From Bacteroidota bacterium (GTDB taxonomy: Bacteria; Spirochaetota; Spirochaetia; JABMQR01): a stretch of DNA of 23,733 nucleotides. The stretch covers positions 1 to 23,733 of the forward strand of contig JABMQR010000095.1 of assembly GCA_013202335.1 (NCBI GenBank), written 5' to 3'. The number at the start of each line of letters is the position of its first letter. The stretch's first letter is position 1. Below the pieces are notes generated by a model. That model did no database searches and was not told the DNA's origin. It saw only the letters and a list, made by a program, of their open reading frames with translations. Positions 22,211 to 23,733 of this stretch are shown here, piece by piece. A program made the position numbers and the translations under genes.

Positions 22211-23733
22211 ATGAACATTAGAGAAAGAATTTCAGCCTTACAAAAAAACATGAAAAGTAAGGAGATAGATGCATATATTATTACGGGAGCAGACCCCCAT
22301 CAAAGTGAAATTACCCCTCAGAGATGGGCGGTTCGGGAATGGATTTCCGGATTTACAGGATCCGCCGGTACGGTGGTAATAACCCAGGGAAAAGCAGGAC
22401 TTTGGACAGATTTCCGGTATTATATTCAGGCGGAGAATCAGTTGAAAAATTCAGGAATAGCTCTTTTCAAGCAGGGAATTCCCGGGGTTCCGGAACCTGC
22501 TGAGTGGATTAAGCGTGAACTCCATACCGGAGCCTGCGTTTCTGCAGCTGCCGAGGAGCTGTCAGCTGAGCAATATAAGAATTTTATACAGCAGTTCTCT
22601 GCTGTGGACATCCTGTTTAAAACCTCTGAGGATCTTGTGGATAATGTGTGGATAGATCGACCAGGAGTTCCTGTAAATATAGTGAAGGAGATTCCTGAAA
22701 CTGTTTGCGGAAAGTCACGGGAAGAAAAAATCAGAGAAGTTCTGACTGTTGCATCAAATACTCATAATGCAGAGTATCTGCTGCTGTCCAGTCTTGATGA
22801 TATTGCCTGGGTATTAAATTTACGAGGCTCAGATGTTCCTCACAACCCTCTTTTTCTCTCTTACCTATTGCTTGGGAAAGAAAAATCAGTATTTTTCTGT
22901 GATAGTGATAAATTACCGGATATAGTTCGGGAACAATTATCCAATGTTGTTGAGATTATTCCCTATGGTGAAATCTTTAACAGAATAACAAACTACATTA
23001 AAAAGGGAAGCAGAGTATTTCTCTCTCCGGAAAAGACAAATATGCGATTATATCAGGAAATAGTGTCTCACGCAGAATCTGTTGAAGGACGTGATATTAC
23101 CACTGATTTAAAAGCTGTTAAAAATTCTGTTGAGTTGGAGGGGATGCGCCGCATTCACAAACAGGATGGAGCAGCAATGGTTGGTTTTTTGTGCTGGTTT
23201 GAACGGACTGCAGGGAAAGCGGCGTTGAATGAACCCTCAACGGCGCTGAATAAAGTCTCACCGACACTGAATGAAGTATCAGCGGCAGAGATTCTGCTTG
23301 GATACCGGGTAAAGCAGAAAGACTTTCTCGGCGAAAGTTTTTCTCCTATTGTGGCTTTCAGGGAGAATGGAGCTCTCTGTCATTATTCTGCTGTAGTTGA
23401 ATCTGCTGCTGAAATTACCGGACATGGGCTTGTTGTTCTTGACAGCGGGGGTCAGTATGATGGAGGAACAACAGATATTACCAGAACTTTACTGGTAGGT
23501 GAGGCAACTGAGCAGGAAATACGTGAGTATACGTTGGTTCTGAAAGGACACCTTGCGATTGCCCGGCAAAAATTCCCTGAAGGCACTTGCGGATATCAGA
23601 TTGATGCATTTGCCAGAAAGCCGCTCTGGGACCTGGGAATGAATTTCGGTCATGGAACAGGGCACGGAATTGGATTTATGCTTAATGTACACGAGGGGCC
23701 GCAGTCAATAAGCTCCAAGCCTATAAATATACC
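22211..23733 (+). CDS. Xaa-Pro aminopeptidase (M24B), 3' end outside the window
   Basis: A metallopeptidase that removes an N-terminal residue preceding proline. The reading frame starts with ATG at 22211 (GGGAG ribosome site ten bases upstream) and stays open to the window end, giving 507 residues; family members of this three-domain type run to about 590-600. Two creatinase-like N-terminal domains (about 5-150 and 155-310; FTGSAGTVVIT, LWTDFRYYIQA, DDIAWVLNLRG) precede the pita-bread M24 domain. In it are VLDSGGQYDGGTTDITRTL with the metal ligands Asp411 and Asp422, FGHGTGHGIG with metal ligand His485, and HEGP (494-497). The two Glu ligands expected further on lie outside the window. No signal peptide is seen. 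Between the second and catalytic domains sits a three-fold 7-residue repeat not usual in the family. Confidence 0.93.
   Translation, partial: MNIRERISALQKNMKSKEIDAYIITGADPHQSEITPQRWAVREWISGFTGSAGTVVITQGKAGLWTDFRYYIQAENQLKNSGIALFKQGIPGVPEPAEWIKRELHTGACVSAAAEELSAEQYKNFIQQFSAVDILFKTSEDLVDNVWIDRPGVPVNIVKEIPETVCGKSREEKIREVLTVASNTHNAEYLLLSSLDDIAWVLNLRGSDVPHNPLFLSYLLLGKEKSVFFCDSDKLPDIVREQLSNVVEIIPYGEIFNRITNYIKKGSRVFLSPEKTNMRLYQEIVSHAESVEGRDITTDLKAVKNSVELEGMRRIHKQDGAAMVGFLCWFERTAGKAALNEPSTALNKVSPTLNEVSAAEILLGYRVKQKDFLGESFSPIVAFRENGALCHYSAVVESAAEITGHGLVVLDSGGQYDGGTTDITRTLLVGEATEQEIREYTLVLKGHLAIARQKFPEGTCGYQIDAFARKPLWDLGMNFGHGTGHGIGFMLNVHEGPQSISSKPINI
23222..23284 (+). repeat. Three-copy 21-bp in-frame tandem repeat in the aminopeptidase
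   Basis: Copies at 23222-23242, 23243-23263 and 23264-23284 encode ALNEPST, ALNKVSP and TLNEVSA. The last copy runs directly into AE, matching the family's L-T-E-V-S-A-A-E/D segment before the catalytic domain, so the earlier copies look like duplications of that native segment. The copies have diverged at several bases. Confidence 0.8.

Noticed and set aside
1..23733. CRISPR array, tRNA or rRNA genes, prophage or defence cassette
   Set aside because: No regularly spaced repeats with spacers, no cloverleaf candidates, and no phage, toxin-antitoxin or nuclease genes were recognised in any part of the window.

Overview
The window looks like chromosomal DNA of a fairly AT-rich, diderm bacterium, most likely a free-living spirochaete (Spirochaetota, inferred). 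Supporting signs are a YidC with a large periplasmic domain followed by KhpB/Jag, an SLBB-type outer-membrane polysaccharide export protein, a MurA with Asp at the fosfomycin-cysteine position (known from Borrelia among others), and small secreted proteins without clear family. None of these is decisive. There are 18 protein genes, the last cut by the window edge. No rRNA, tRNA or CRISPR was seen.

Left part (1-7036): yidC and khpB run rightward (membrane-protein insertion and RNA binding), then metK behind a 262-bp leader with a hairpin over its ribosome site. A two-way terminator separates metK from a leftward, overlapping three-gene operon: a membrane glycosyltransferase 2, a PlsC-type acyltransferase and a PfkB/adenosine-kinase-like sugar kinase. 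Glycosyltransferase plus acyltransferase suggests glycolipid or glycosyl-carotenoid ester synthesis.

Middle (7037-13801): a secreted unknown protein and a TPR protein converge with abutting stop codons. Between the TPR gene and the next gene lies a 150-bp element with perfect 20-bp terminal inverted repeats and an exact 9-bp flanking duplication, which has the form of a MITE. Next come a tRNA-nucleotidyltransferase-like protein with an HD domain and no visible nucleotidyltransferase motif, and murA. A 321-bp convergent AT-rich gap then holds two pairs of tandem DnaA-box-like 9-mers inside a 20-bp direct repeat, a candidate DnaA-binding or replication-origin-like locus. Two leftward regulators follow, an NtrC-type AAA+ protein and a winged-helix protein; both have receiver-like N-termini without the usual phospho-acceptor, and the AAA+ protein has no C-terminal helix-turn-helix.

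Right part (13802-23733): a polysaccharide export SLBB protein, then a leftward operon of S41 C-terminal protease, YjbQ and RsmE. Rightward follow lgt (lipoprotein maturation), a strong terminator, a gap packed with inverted repeats, a GH36 alpha-galactosidase-like enzyme, and a truncated Xaa-Pro aminopeptidase carrying an in-frame three-copy 21-bp tandem repeat. Most genes are housekeeping. The most unusual signals are in the intergenic DNA (the MITE, the DnaA-box repeats, the nested palindromes) and in single-residue or domain departures in MurA, the HD protein and the AAA+ regulator.
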